DNA of 64,000 nucleotides. Source: Miscanthus floridulus. Taxonomy: Eukaryota > Streptophyta > Magnoliopsida > Poales > Poaceae. Positions 24,613 to 38,306 of the stretch are shown here, piece after piece. The translations under genes and the position numbers were made by a program. The stretch spans positions 121,607,259 through 121,671,258 of the forward strand of contig NC_089582.1 in NCBI RefSeq assembly GCF_019320115.1, read 5' to 3'. How positions within the stretch are numbered: position 1 is the first letter of the stretch; each line of letters begins with the position of its first letter. The notes below the pieces were generated by a model. The model was not told the DNA's origin. It searched no databases and was given only the letters and a program-made list of their open reading frames with translations.

Positions 24613-25786
24613 TGCTGGGGATGGGGCCGCGCTAGCGCCCGCCGGTGCTAGGGATGGGGCCGTACCTAGATCCAAGCACTAGGAGGGAGAGAAACGACCA
24701 AAGATGGCCTGGCCGCGCTGAGCTTGAGCTCGGGCGGCAATGGTGGTACAGCAACAAAAACTGGCCCGAGGGGCCTCAACCCTAGACGAGCGACGGTGCA
24801 AACCAGTGGGGAAGAAGGAGGGAGTCAAGATAGAGCTATGTGGGCGGCGAATCAGGTGGAGGTGGTTTGGTGATGGTGAATTTGGCTGGCGGAGCTCATG
24901 CGGGAGGCAATGGCATGTGCGCCTGGGAGATGGTAGAGAGGGAGAGTGAGAGCAAGCAAGTGGGGGAGAGAGATGCATCGCTGGCCAATCCTGCTTGCAG
25001 TGGAGAGGGGCCATCGAAGGGGAGAGGGCTGCCGAAGGGGAGATGCGCCGCTGGCCCGAGCTTGCTTGCGGAGGAGCAACGTGTAACACCCTTAGTGTTA
25101 CACCATTAATCATCTAATAAAACATGTCATGCACATCATATTTGTGTGTTAATGCATGTGATGAAATGAGTAGGTGAATTGTCGTAACGTAGAAGGATCA
25201 ATAGAATGTTAATCGGAAAGTTATTCCATGATTCGCGTAATTATCAAGTAGGGTTGTGAACCAATTTTTATTGAACAAAAATAATATAGAACATATATGC
25301 AACACTTAAATAAAGTTGGAAGTATAAACTTTATAGATGATAATGAAATACTTGGTGTTGATAAATAATGTTGCTAGCTTATATTCCTAAGGTTTGGAAA
25401 GGCAACTAGGAATAGAAAGTCATTCAACACTTAGAAGATTTCATGAACTTTTGGTGAGCTAGACATTGCAATGTTTGGTAATTTTGTAAGGCAATCTGGT
25501 TAAAAAGTAGGGTAGTCTTATGGGTTGTTTTAGTGACCTAATGTACCCTCTAAGTGATGGCACAGGTGGTTTTGGAATGGGATCAACGGTTTAGTTTTTG
25601 TGAACACTTTAAAAAAACGTGCACGGCACGTCTTCGGTCGTTTCCCTCGCATGGGCACGATCACCGTGTTCCCAAGCTACGACATTGTTGCGTCGGACAC
25701 CCATGCGCATGCACTAGCCATGCTCGGTTGGCCGTCATGGCTAGTCGGTCGGCCCACGCAATGCCGCCACTACGTAAGTCCCCTAC
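24613..25786. other. Mixed repeat DNA; possible LTR start at 25082
   Basis: 24613-25080 is GC-rich without a supportable gene. From 25082 the sequence begins TGTAACACCCTTAG, like the start of many grass Gypsy LTRs. No coding region seen. Confidence 0.4.
25782..25786. repeat. 5-bp target duplication (left) of solo LTR
   Basis: CCTAC, repeated at 30568-30572. Confidence 0.85.
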
Positions 25787-28700
25787 TGAAAGGTCCTTGT
25801 TTGGTTTTGGTAATTGAGTGACAATTTAGGTGGACTAATTGTGTTTATGTGAGATACACAGGTGATTAGTCCACAGGTACATGTGTGTGAGCAACATATG
25901 CTATGGAGGTGAAAATGGCTTGGAGATGTTGTAAAGCTCACACATGTGATGATGAAGGAGCTTAAATGCACATGAGACATGACATTGAGTCATGTGATCA
26001 AGGCGGAGAAAATCAAGACAAGACTTGGCTTGATGGACCGGTTGTAAGCGTGAAGGGCAAGTCGAAGGCTTTGGAGTGATGGACCATGTGGCGGTGAAGC
26101 TTGAGCAAGACTTGGCGCCGATGGATGATGGCAACGGTGAAGAGCAAGTAAAGTCAAGATCGATGAACCAATATGATCACGTGATGATATGAAGTGGATC
26201 ATATCATTGCTGATCATATTGATGCATGTGTTGCATCAACATTGGAGGAGATGGAATGGAATGCACAAGACAAAGGTATAACCTAGGGCATTTCATTTCA
26301 CTGGTCATAGGTGTGTAGAGAAGTTTATGACCGGGTTTAGGATAGATGGCCGTACTATCAAGAGGAGCAAACTTGTTTGCATATCGGTCATCTAGTGCCA
26401 CTCGAGTGATCTAACTTTGCATCATCGCTAGGATCGAGTGGCGTGGCAAGTTGAGTGGCTAATATCCTTTGGGAAATGATTGTGAAAAGCTAACACACAT
26501 ACACATAGTGGTGTTTGTAGGGTTGAGATGGGTTTGGGTCCCGCTCGGTGGGATTCGGCGCTTTCGGGAAAATGGAATGCCTATTTTCTATTGCGCCGGA
26601 TGCAAATTCTTGTGGTTGGCACATTGGAGCAAGGGTGAAGAAGTTAGAAGTGAAAATGAGTTGATCGCGAAGACGCTGGCGTCGGTCAACTGACCGGACG
26701 CTGGGTCTAAAAGCACCGGACCCTGGCAGCGTGCGTCCGGTCAAACTGACGGGTCTGCACAGTACCAAGGGTATTGCACCGGACGCTGGTCTATGTCTGG
26801 TCAAGGTGGACCGAATGCGTCCAGTCAAAGAAATATGCCTCGGGGAGCTTACTGGAAATGACCTGACGCTGAGGCTTCTGCGTCTGGTCAGTTTTGCCAG
26901 AGCATCCGGTCAGTTAAAGCTGCTGCGTCCGGTTAAAAGATGACCGTTGAGATTAGAAGAATGCCGTTGAACGCAGGTGACACATGGCTGTCATCAGGCG
27001 ACCGGACGCTGAGGTCCAGCGTCCGGTCAACACGACCGGAGCGTCCGGTCGGCCTGACTTTTGCCCAGTGAAGGGTCGAGATGGCGGACTAGAGGGGGGG
27101 CGAATAGTCTTTTCTAAAATTAATCGCGTCGGCTAACCGAAACAAGTGCGGAATTATAACTATCGGTCTAGTCAAGACTACACCCCTCTATTTATGTTCT
27201 CTAGCACCTTCCAAAGATACTAATCAAGCAACAAAGGTGCCGGGCTAGCTAGAGCTCACCTAACCAATTCTAGGAGCAAGGTTACACAAACCTATGCTAC
27301 TAGTACTTTAAGTAATAAGGGAGCTCCTACACATGCTAGTAAGCAAAAGCACAAAGCTAACTAAGCTCACTAGCAATGCTCAATAACAAGGCAACCAATG
27401 TCTAATTAGAGAGCGCAAAAACTTAGCTACACAAACTAAGCAATGTGACTAACAAGGTTACTAAAACCAAATTAGCCACGCAAGGGAGCTACTTCTATGC
27501 TACACAAGCAAGAAGGTAATTAGCAAGCTACACAAGCTATCTAATTACAAGAGCAACTACACAAGCTTAATATATATAAAAGTAATTGCAAGCTTGTGTA
27601 ACGGGGATGCAAACCAACGGGAAGAATAAGGTTGACACGATGATTTTTCTCCTGAGGTTCACGTGTTTGCCAACACGCTAGTCCCTGTTGTATCGACCGC
27701 TCACTTGGTGGTTCGATGGCTAATTAGCATCACCCGCTAAGCCCGCATGTCGGACGCTGCAAGAACCTACCCCTTGAGTGAGGGTAGCTCAATGACACGC
27801 TTTACTAAGGTTGCTCTTCGCGACTCCAGCGGGACGAGCATAAGTGCCCCTCACAAGCACTTCTCCGGAGCGCCACACAAGCTTCTTGCGGGCTTCAACA
27901 AAGACCACCACCAAGCCATCTAGGAGGTGGCAACCTCCAAGAGTAACAAGTATCACCGGCTTGCAACTTGATCACCTAGTGCCACTAGATGCAACCTCAT
28001 GATGTAATCGCACTAGAATCACTCACTCACACAATCGAATGATCACTATCATGTATATGTGTGATGGAGAGCTCCCAAGCACTCACAAGCATGGACACTA
28101 AGTCTCCTTAGGTGCTCTGCACCAGCCATGGCCGAAGGCCACTTCTATTTATAGCCCCAAGGGCTAAACTAGCCGTTACCCCTTCACTAGGCAAAAATTG
28201 GGCCGACCGGACGCTCCGGTCGTGTTGACCGGATGCTGGACCTCAGCGTCCGGTCGCCCACAGATGGCCACGTGTCCCGATTCCAATGGTCACTTGACCT
28301 GACCGGATGCAGCAGCTTCAACTGACCGGACGCTGAACCCCCAGCGTCCGGTCGTTTCCAGTAAGGTACCGACCTCGACCGGACGCATCCGGTCACACTT
28401 GATCGGACATAGCCCAGCGTCCGGTCACACTCTAGCTTCTGCGTCACCGTATGTTAGCCTGACCGGACGCACCCTGCCAGCGTTCGGTGCTTTCAGACCT
28501 AGCGTCCAGTTAGTTGACCGACGCCAGCGTCTTCGCGATCAACTCGTTTTTCACTTCTAACTTCTTCACCCTTGCTCCAATGAGCCAACCACACAGATTT
28601 GCATTCAGCGCAATAGAAAATAGGCATTCCATTTTCCTGAAAGCGCCGAATCCCACCGAGCGGGACCCAAACCCATCTCAACCCTGTAAACACCATCTCC

Positions 28701-30567
28701 TTTGTAAATGTGCCAACACTACCAAGTGTACACCACCATGTGTATGTGTGTTAGCTTTTCACAATCATTTCCCAAAGGATGTTAGCCACTCAACTTGCCA
28801 CGCCACTCGATCCTAGCGATGATGCAAAGTTAGATTACTAGAGTGGCACTAGATGACCGATATGCAAATAAGTTTGCCCCTCTTAATAGTATGGCCATCT
28901 ATCCTAAACTCGGTCATAAAATTCTCTACACACCTATGACCGGTGAAATGAAATGCCCTAGGTTATACCTTTGCCTTACGTATTCCATTCTATCTCCTCC
29001 AATGTTGATGTAACACATGCACCAACATAATCAATAATGATATGATCCACTTTATATTATCACATGATCATATTGGTTCATCGATCTTGACTTTACTTGC
29101 TCTTCACCGTTGCTATCGTCCATCGGCGCCAAATCTTGCTCAAGCTTCACCGCCACATGGTCCATCACTCCAAAGCCTTCGACTTGCCCTTCATGCTTGC
29201 AACCGGTCTATCAAGGCAAGTCTTGTCCTGATCTTCTCCACCTTGATCACATGACTTAATGTCATGTCTCATGTGCATTTAAGCTCCTTCATCATCACAT
29301 GTGTGAGCTTTGCAATATTTCCAAGCCATTTTCACCTTCATGGCATATGTTGCTCACACACATATACCTGTGGACTAATCACATGTGTATCTCACATAAA
29401 TACAATTAGTCCACCTAGGTTGTCACTCAATTACCAAAACCAAATAAGGACCTTTCAAACGGCTAGTTTAGCTCTTGGGGCTATAAATAGAAGTGGCCTT
29501 CAGCCATGGCTGGTGCTAAGCATCTTGGGGGACTTTGTGTCCATGCTTAAGAGTGCTTAGGAGCCCTCCATCTCATACATACTTGATAGTGATCATCCGA
29601 TTATGTGAGTGAGTGATTCTAGTGTGATTGCATTGTGAGGTTGCATCGAGTGGTACTAGATGATCGAGTTGCAAGCCAATGGTGCTTATTACTCTTGGAG
29701 GTTGCCACCTCCTAGACGGCTTGGTGGTGGTCTCTGTCGAAGCCCACAAGAAGCTTGTGCGGCGCTCTGGAGAAAAGCTTGTGAGAGGCATTGTGCTCGC
29801 CCCGCGGGAGCCGCGAAGAGCAACTCTAGTAAAGCGTGTCATTGAGCTATCCTCACTCAAAGGGTAGGTTCTTGTGGCACCTGACGTGTGGGCTTAGCAG
29901 GTGATGCTAATTAGCCGCCGAACCACCAAGTGAGCGGTCGACACAATGGGGACTAGCGTGTTGGCAAACACGTGAACCTCGGGAGAAAAATCATCATGTC
30001 AACCTTGTTCTTCTCGTTGGTTTGCATCCCCATTACACAAGCTTGTGATTACTTTTATACATATTAAGCTTGTGTAGTTGCTCTTGTAATTAGATAGCTT
30101 GTGTAGCTTGCTAATTACCTTCTTGCTTATGTAGCATAGAAGTAGCTCCCTTGCGTGGCTAATATGGTTTTAGTAACCTTGTTAGTCACATTGCTTAGTT
30201 TGTGTAGCTAAGTATTTGCTCTCTCTAATTAGGCATTGGTTGCCTTGTTATTGAGCATTGCTAGTGAGCTTAGTTAGCTTTGTGCTTTTGCTTACTAGCA
30301 AGTATAGGAGCTCCCTTATTGCTTAAAGTACTAGTGGCATAGGTTTATGTAACTTTGCTCCTAGAATTGTTTAGGAGAGCTCTAGCTAGCCCGGCACCTT
30401 AGTTGCATGATTAGTATCTTTGCAAGGTGCTAGTAAATATATATAGAGGGGTGTAGTCTTGGCTAGACCGATAGTTTTAATTCCATACTTGTTTCGGTTA
30501 GCCAACATGATTAAGATTTTTAAAAAGGACTATTCACCCCCCTCTAGTCGCCATCTCGACCCTTTCA
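25787..30567 (+). mobile_element. Solo-LTR-like unit (TG...CA) split by an inverted copy of itself
   Basis: Begins TGAAAGGTCC, ends GACCCTTTCA, and has 5-bp duplications CCTAC on both sides. Its own sequence is 25787-27068 plus 29458-30567 (about 2.4 kb). A TATA box CTATAAATAG at 29481-29490 lies in its second half, as in an LTR promoter. Many copies of CCGGACGCT and its complement AGCGTCCGG lie at 26690-27050. No internal domain or second LTR, so this is a solo LTR or a non-coding LTR-like element. Confidence 0.82.
27069..29457 (-). mobile_element. Inverted copy of the same LTR unit, nested inside
   Basis: Reading the minus strand from 29457 gives TGAAAGGTCCTTATTTGG and ends near CTCGACCCTTCA at 27069, the same unit in opposite orientation, about 2389 bp. 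Its TATA box is at 28145-28154 (minus). The flanks (27064-27068 CCCAG; 29458-29462 AACGG) do not match. Together the two copies form two long inverted-repeat pairs (25787-27068 with 28190-29457, and 27069-28186 with 29458-30567). Confidence 0.85.
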
Positions 30568-30572
30568 CCTAC

Positions 30573-33500
30573 CCTGGCCGCCGTGCTGAACCGCTATTGT
30601 GTTGCTGCCCGCTATGGCTGCTCTGCCTCGCTGTCGCTCATTGTGTTGCGCTACGAGCCGCCTCATCGCTGCTTGCTACGCTGTTGCTGCACGTTGTCGG
30701 CGTGCACATGGGGTGCCCCCGTTGCGCTTGCATCATCGCCTCGCCTTAATGGCGCTGTGGCTGCGTGGGCCATGCCATGCCTGCCCATCTTGTGGGCGCA
30801 CGTGTCTGGTTGTGGAGGGCACGCTCGTCGTTGGTGCCTTGGACAGAAGTACTCAGTCATGACATACGTGTCCCGCCAGGGTGCACAACCACACCACTAC
30901 TGCCGTCGTATTTTCCCCTGCTGCACCTTTGCTCACCACAGTCACATCGTGGCCATCGAGGGCCAGAGCGTGGGCACTAGCCATCAATTCTTCACGCTCA
31001 TGGGTGCGCTCGGTCGCCAGCATCTCAACCACCACCTCACCGCTTTGATTTACATCACGACGAGCCCCAATTTGGGAGCTTCCTCTCCCTCGCACCATTT
31101 TAGGCCACGTATGGCCGCGGCCAGGGGCAGCCTCTAGCTCACCTTTCCAGGCCAATCCAACTACACCTCTAGTTTAGCCTCCATCCCCACTTCGCCCTAC
31201 GCCCCCACATACACCTCTCTGCCTCGCGCATAGCCACTGATGTAGCCACGTCGTCTTGGAGCGCCGCCGCGTCCCACCACCAACACGTGGCTAGCCCTAT
31301 TCGGGGAACCTCTGGCCAAACCACCACCGCGGCCACAACCAGGGTAAGATAGTGATGCTATAGCATAGCTAATTCACCCCACGATGGCTTAGGGTGGCTG
31401 GCATGGCCATGCCACTATCGCGCATGGCCACACACCATGGTCACCACTTCCGCGAGCTCTGCCGCTCCTATAACCTAGGCTAGTGTAGGTGCTAGGGTTG
31501 TAGACGGGGGTCGGCCCGTTAGTGGAGCCAACACGGGTCCTAGCTGGCCGGCGTGGCCATCCAATGCCATCGCCGGCGCGCGCGGGGGTGGCCAGAAGAC
31601 TAGGCCATTGTAAAGGAGAGAAAGAGGAAGAGCTTATTTACATAGGAGCAGTCTGTAGGAATAGTGTTACGGACCTCGGGTTGAATTACCAGTAGCTCAA
31701 GTGTATTTTTGCGAAAATGCCAACGCGCGCGGGCTTCCCCATCGCGGGCTGATTCCGCTTCGAGCCGCGCCCCACGTGGGCCGCATTGGGCCAAAATTGG
31801 TTTATCTTTTTCGTAGAGAAATAGCAATAGCTTTTTATTTTAGTTCTAAGCTGAACTTTGGAAATTAATATCAATTCACTTGAATGTCCAAAAATTCTAA
31901 GATAAATTTTGGTAGGCTCCTAAAAATATTGTCTATCGGATGGTATGATTAGATATGTAGGTCTAGGTTGATGGTGAGGCCTATTAAATCAATTGCGAGT
32001 GTTTAGTATTATTTAGATTAGTATTTGTAGAAATTTTTATGGCAAATGGGTAATAGTTTTGTCTATAAAATTTTTATAGTAGGTTCATTGTATTATTATG
32101 TGCTCACTATAATTTTTGTAGCCTTAGAATAGGTTGATAAATAGGGTAGCTAAGTACTCCTTGTTTTAGTATATATGAAATCGTAAATAAAGTAAGAAAT
32201 GCATTTTTTGTTGCTAAGATAATACTCGAATGTTTCATACCTGTTTAGTGGAAAGGATGGGTAGTTTAGCATCTTAGTCATTAGAGTTAGCTTAGTAGCT
32301 TGGTAGATATATTCTTATTTTAAGAGTTGCAGTTGCCGAATTGCTAAGTGTTGCATTATCATCGCATGCATGTAGAGAATGAGTTGGCGGAGATCGTGAC
32401 CATCGGAGATCACGAGTTCGAGGAGGTGATTGAAGAGTACGAGGAGGATATCCTCATGCAAGAGGAGGTCCTAGAGCCACCACTAACTGACTGAGCTGAC
32501 ACCACGCCTGCCCAAGGCAAGCCCCGATGCATAACCCTTATTTTGAATAATTATTGAATATATATATATATATGTGATGTACATTTATGTTACATGCATT
32601 GTATAGAAACTACATGCATAGATAACCTACTTATGAGTCCTACTAGCATAGGTCGAGTAGCTGCTATGCTTAGACTATTGGTAGCATGAGTAACCTATCG
32701 TTACTCACAATAGGTGATTATTATTATCACTCTCAGGATAAAAACAATGAAAAGAAATGGAGACCGGGTAGGGATGTGGTACGGGTATTGGTGGGTGTAA
32801 GAGGTTGTGTCCCGCGACCAATGGGGCATAGCTTGGTTACACTGTTTTTCCTATCCGTGTCGGCTATGGACCGGCTATTGTATTGGATTCTAGTCAGGTC
32901 ACAGACTTATTATCTTGAGCACATACTTGTTTATGGGAGCAGGAAAGGCTCGTTGCTCTCTTGTCGTGGGTTTCGGCTCTTTTCTGGACCGACTGATTAG
33001 AAGCAGGGATGGTGGAGGTCTAAGCACCACACTGAGTCTAGGACTCAGGTGTGGAGGTTTGGAGTCTAAGTTTGGACGGAGACCTAGACCTTTTGACCGG
33101 AGAGTGATGGGTTGGTCCTGCTTGTGACTGAGGTACAAGCAGGGCATGTGTTTCGGGGTATCCAGCTGGGCATATTGATTCACGAATCGCCAGGCAATCC
33201 GATACGACTTGTCTATAATCTAGCACCGTAGTAAGAACTGAAAGATAAAAGATGATGAAATATATCTGTTTGCTCAAGTCTTGCTTGAAATTAGAACATG
33301 TGCTTACCTAGAATGGTTAGATAATAAACTAATCATGATTGCTAATAAGAAACATACATAAGGATTCACTACTAGTATTGCTTTTTGCAAAAAAAAACCC
33401 AACAAACCATAAAGTTTATCATATTCTTTAAAGTCGGGAAATTATTCTCATTAGTCGGGTAAGTCTTACGACTACATTGTGTACTCAGGGTTTATTTACC

Positions 33501-34600
33501 CATGTTGCAGATACAGCTTGAAGAATAGCTGTTGTGTGGAGGATTCTTCTAGTGGATATAGACGGATCCTTGTATTCTACCATTAGATGTTTATTATAAT
33601 TCCGCTGTTTAAATTTCACATTCTGAACTTAATATTGTAATAATGTATTTCTAAGAACTCTGGTTATATGAAATGGACTAAGCATTGTAAACTCGTTCTC
33701 ATTATTGGATCCTGGAGAAAAAACGTGGATTATTCGAGTTCTCCTTTGGGGTGTGCTCAACAGAATTCGTCCGATATAGCTTACTTTCAGGGTGCTTAGT
33801 GTCTGGTAGAAGACGAGTGCCTCCAAAAACATGCTATTTCGGGCGGTCCTGCCACACGGCACTATTTCTTTCACGCGGAAGAAGACGAGTCATGAGCAAA
33901 TCGAACCGGTACGTACATAATGGATGGCATTGCGGGTAATTTTTCACCCCCATAGCCGATGGAAGCAGCTCTCCCCCTACTTTAGAAAATGAACTACGTA
34001 AAAACTGGCTTTTGCAAAAGCTATAAATATACCATAGGACCTTTGGTTGGCTTTTGAACTTTTGGGAACAAGAGCTACCGCCGCAAGCCAAACCAAACGC
34101 CTCCTTAGCGGTGTGTTTTGGAAAGAAAAAGAGAGTACACTAGAGTAGAGAGTATTGTATAAGAAACGAAAAAATAAGTCCTACTATAGGAATAGCATCG
34201 ACCGTGGAACTAGATTGCGAATCTTATCGTATATACGTAGTGTAATTTTGTACCCATGCTACACCTATCAAATATAATATGGAGGCGGATATAGCGTGAC
34301 CCGTCGCACATACCGGAAGCGCGCGACCCCAACCCCGTGCGTGAGACCCAGCCCACACGGGGACCAGCGCGCAGCAGGCCAGTGCGACAGTGCATACGCC
34401 CTGACAAGCCTGTGCGGTTGTGCCCCGAGAAGCCTGTTGCCGCCGTTGCCTCCATGTGGTCAAGGCAGCGCGCAAACCAAGATAACAAAATACTACTCCG
34501 TATTTTCTTTGAATTGCTATAGATTTTAAACGGTATATTCGTTTTTAATTCTGTCTACACCGATGTCTTCTACGTGACGAGACGAACAAAACTAGACCCT
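30573..34600. other. Gene-poor repeat-rich DNA
   Basis: No supported gene. 30573-31600 is GC-rich with by-chance open frames. 31640-33856 is AT-rich, retroelement-like sequence with a TA dinucleotide run near 32558-32573. 33960-34110 contains palindromic motifs around AGCCAAACCAAACGCCTCC that may be a MITE end. Confidence 0.4.
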
Positions 34601-34939
34601 ATTTACCTAAGTTTAAAAAAATTATTTTAGGAGTAATTTATGTGTAAATATATGTTAAGAGATTTATCAAATAAGTTACTACCATGTAATACTAAAGCTG
34701 TTACTAAAAAATATACTGAAGTTGTTATCATGGGAATATAATAAAATTATTATAATTGTATTTATATAAATATACTAACCCCTGATAAGAATAACGGCTC
34801 AAAACCAGACAAGCTGCAACATAGAGGGGCAAATTAATAAAACAAGCATTGCATAAGCTGTTAACTACGAGAGCAAGTTATTATACAAAACATTACAATA
34901 AACTCGAACTAAAAGTGAGAACAAATAATAAAAAATGAA

Positions 34940-35940
34940 ATTGACAAATAAGTTGCTACATGCTTAATACATAAGTTGCTACATGTTTGCAAGTATATAT
35001 AATTTGTTGGAAGGTTAATATATAGGTTGCTACACGCTGAATACATAAATAGCTATTACATATATAACATAGGTTGCCGGTACATACAAACTATTTTAAA
35101 ACACATGCATCATGGTCTTATTTCATAGATCTCCTCACAAGTGGCTCAATAATACAAATAAGTAAAAAATGAAAAATATTGAAAAATAAAAAATAAGTTG
35201 CTACACGCTTAATACAAGTTGCTACACGCTTGCTAGTATATATAATTTATTAGAAGGTTAATGTATAGGTTGCTACACGCTTAATACATAAATAGCTATT
35301 ACATATATAACATAAGTTGTAAGTACATACAAACTATTTTGAAACATATGCATCATAGTCTTATTTCATAGATCTCATCACAAGTGGCTCAATAGTACAA
35401 ATAGAAACTAAAAACTAAAGTAAACACAATAAAAAATAAATAACTAAAACATAAGACTGAAACTCAAATTGACAATCAAAAAATTATACTGAAATTGAAA
35501 ATTAAAATAATAAAAATTAAAGTAAACACAATGAAAAACAAAAAACTGAAACATATTACACAAACTGAAATTACCGAAAACTGAAATTGACAACCAAAAA
35601 ATAAAACTAAAATTGACAAATAGAAACTAAAGACTAAAGTAGACACATAAAAAACAAAAAACTAAAACATAAGACTGAAACATAAATTGACAATTAGAAA
35701 TAAAACTTAAATTTCAAAACACAATAAAAAACTAAAACTAAAACATATTACAAAAACTAAAATTACTAGAAAATGAAACTAAAATTGACAACTAGAAAAT
35801 TGAACGGTTAATGACAAATACAAACTCAAAACTAAAGTAGACATAATAAAAAACATAAAACTGAAACAAAAATCGACAACTAGAAAAATAAACTGAAATT
35901 GACAAATAGAAAAATAAAAACTAAAGAAAAAACATTACGC
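34940..35940. repeat. AT-rich tandem repeats
   Basis: Two roughly 245-bp units (from about 34960 and 35200) share TTGCTACACGCTTAATAC, CTATTACATATATAACATA and CTTATTTCATAGATCTC. They are followed to 35940 by degenerate short repeats of ACTAAAACATAAGACTGAAA and AATTGACAA type. A third, diverged unit lies at 36120-36260. No coding sign. Confidence 0.75.
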
Positions 35941-36392
35941 AAAATACCTAAATACTTATCATAATATTCGGATCAGCAAGAAAACACAAAAAATTGTCAA
36001 CCCGAGGCCTCAACAATACTAATCTATTCCGCAAATTCATTTAAAATTATGTGCTTCTGTCAAGTGTAATTTCGAGTATGCGGTAAGTTATGTTTTAGCA
36101 AGTGTCCACTTATTTTGATTACCATAATCTATAAAATACGTAAGTAGCTACTATATATACAACATAAGTATAAAAGAATATATTTTAAAGTATAGGCATC
36201 ATGGGTCTAGTTTTATAGATCTCGTCATAAGAAATACAATGGTGCATATAAAACTAACAATGGACTAAATATAACAAAGTTATTGTATTTTTAAAAGAAA
36301 GCAAAACAAAAATGTATAGAGCAGCCTACCTCCATCTCTCATGAGGAGCTGCAGCGAAACACTATCTCATGGTCTACACTCACATGCACGGG

Positions 36393-37190
36393 TAAGGATG
36401 GAAACGGACGGGCCGTTCCGTCCGCAACCGTATACCGTTATATATCGTCCGTTTCCGTTTTTTTGGGAAAATACGGAAACAGGACCGCAAACGAGACGGA
36501 ATGCACTGGGACCGGAATAAAAAACGGTTGAGTGTTTGTCCGTTTGTATTTATGGTATACCATATTTTACCGGGATAATCCCGTATTCATCCCGTTTTGG
36601 TCGTAACCGGGATAAGCCCATCACTATGCGCCTTATCAGCTGGCCACCCTGGTTCTTCTCGGTCGGCGTTCGCGGCCTCCCGCCTCCCAAATCCTGATCC
36701 TGCGTCGCTGTTTCTTGGCTCTGGGTGTGGCACTGTGGCAGCATGTGTGCATGTAGATGCAGTGTAGCAGCAAGAAGTAGCCTCAGGACATGTGTGCATG
36801 CAGTGTAGTGTCACTATTCCTCTTAGTTAGATGCATGTGTGCACAGGCGGTCAGGACTCGGGACTTGGTAGCGTTACCGAGCGTAGCAGCAGGAAGTAGC
36901 CAAGCTGAGCAGTTTAGCTTATTCACCTTTACTAATCATGTGAGATTTATTATTCGTTTACTTATTCTACTTTTGTATCTTGGTTATCATACCTGATATG
37001 TAATCCCGGCTTAAGTTCCCGGCTACCGTTCGTTTCTGTTGATTTTCCGATCGTATTTACCCGTTTTTGTATTACCGTTTATTCCGCTACCGTTTCCGCT
37101 CCCAGCTGTCCCGCTCCCGTTTCCGTAAAAAAAATGAAAACGGAAATGGTAGAGGTATTTTTCGTCCATTTCTGTCGGTTTTCATCCTTA
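36393..37190. mobile_element. Non-autonomous Ac-like hAT element
   Basis: The ends TAAGGATGGAAACGG and GGTTTTCATCCTTA are near-inverted repeats resembling Ac termini. The 8-bp flanks TGCACGGG (36385-36392) and TGCACTGG (37191-37198) agree at 7 of 8. Subterminal ACGGAAAC / GTTTCCGT motifs lie in opposite orientations. Length 798 bp, no transposase. Confidence 0.85.
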
Positions 37191-37198
37191 TGCACTGG

Positions 37199-38306
37199 GC
37201 GGCGGGCCGGTCGTATGGCGTGAATCATCCAAACACTATCAAAACGGTATACGCACGCATGCACTAGGCGGGCCAGGCCACGTGAGCGCTGGTCGCGCAG
37301 AAGCGCGACGGGTCGTCACTTAGAGTTTCCAATATAATATCTGTGGTTATCCACACCCACAACTACACCTATCGAATGTAATATCCGTGGTTATCCACAC
37401 CCATAAGTAGAATTCCAATCCTAAGTCTCAAGCCCCTCCTTCGTGGGGTGGTAACGGTGGAAGGTTGGATGCAACAAAACTCAAGATGAAGGAAAATAAT
37501 TTCTCTAAGAAATTTTTATTTTTTAAATTCACCCTAAAGAGGATGTGATATAGCAATTTTACACGGTAAGCTTGTCGGTGTACGATACCTGTATAAAATA
37601 CACGACGTAAGTATAGTCAAACATGTCACCATACTCGTCGCCATAATAGTTACTGTGCATATACTCGTCACCATGTTTCAAGCATATCACTTTGATCACC
37701 AAAGCTCTCATAGGGTCTTAGTCGCCCTGTATGATCAAATAATGTCAAGTAGATTAGGGATTGTGCAAATATTCAAATATTAGTGGGTGGTGTGTGGGGG
37801 TGGGGGTTGAACGCAAAGGTTGTAAACCGCTACCCATTATCACAATGACACTAGAGGTAATCCTAACTTTAACTATAGTAGTTTTCATAGATGCTCACAT
37901 CTATAGTAGATCATTCATAAAAAACTTTAGGACATAATTTCTTCACGTGGATCCGTTATTATTTTTTGTCACTAATTTTTTCCCTCTAGTTCTATCTAGC
38001 ACTACAAACGGTATGGCAGAACAGTGCATGAGGTCTGAGCGTGGCGGCACATTGGCAAGCAACGCCGTATAGGCACAGCACTCCCATTGCGGGACCCACC
38101 TAACAAGAAACGGCTTGTTTCCTTCCAACATGAAAAGTACCTTTGTTTTTCAGTTGAAAACCCGTTTGTACTAGTTTTTCTCTTTCTTTTTTTGTGAAAT
38201 GAAGGAGGACTTATATTAAATCTTGGCAGAGTAATTGGATTGCCACATCAGTTTTTTTGTTTAGCCGTCTTATCATTTAACTCTATAGAAACGGTTCTCT
38301 TTTTAA
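37199..38306. other. Intergenic DNA, no gene
   Basis: A short direct repeat around TGTGGTTATCCACACCCA recurs at about 37341 and 37387. Otherwise nothing recognised. Confidence 0.45.

Larger units (their letters stand above)
25082..33856 (+). mobile_element. Possible LTR-type retroelement remnant interrupted by a younger LTR
   Basis: Starts TGTAAC and could end at TCGGGCGGTCCTGCCACA (33839-33856), both resembling Gypsy LTR ends. The 5-bp flanks (CAACG and CGGCA) do not match. No gag or pol is seen. A short frame near 32340-32490 encoding an acidic stretch is unassigned. It contains the element at 25787-30567. Boundaries are tentative. Confidence 0.3.

Noticed and set aside
25787..30567. Foldback transposon with giant terminal inverted repeats
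   Set aside because: Block order is A-B-A'-B', not A-loop-A'. TG...CA ends and a 5-bp target duplication fit an LTR with a nested inverted copy.
30573..31140. Plus-strand gene in GC-rich DNA
   Set aside because: Several frames are open together, composition-biased, directly abutting the LTR target duplication. No domains.
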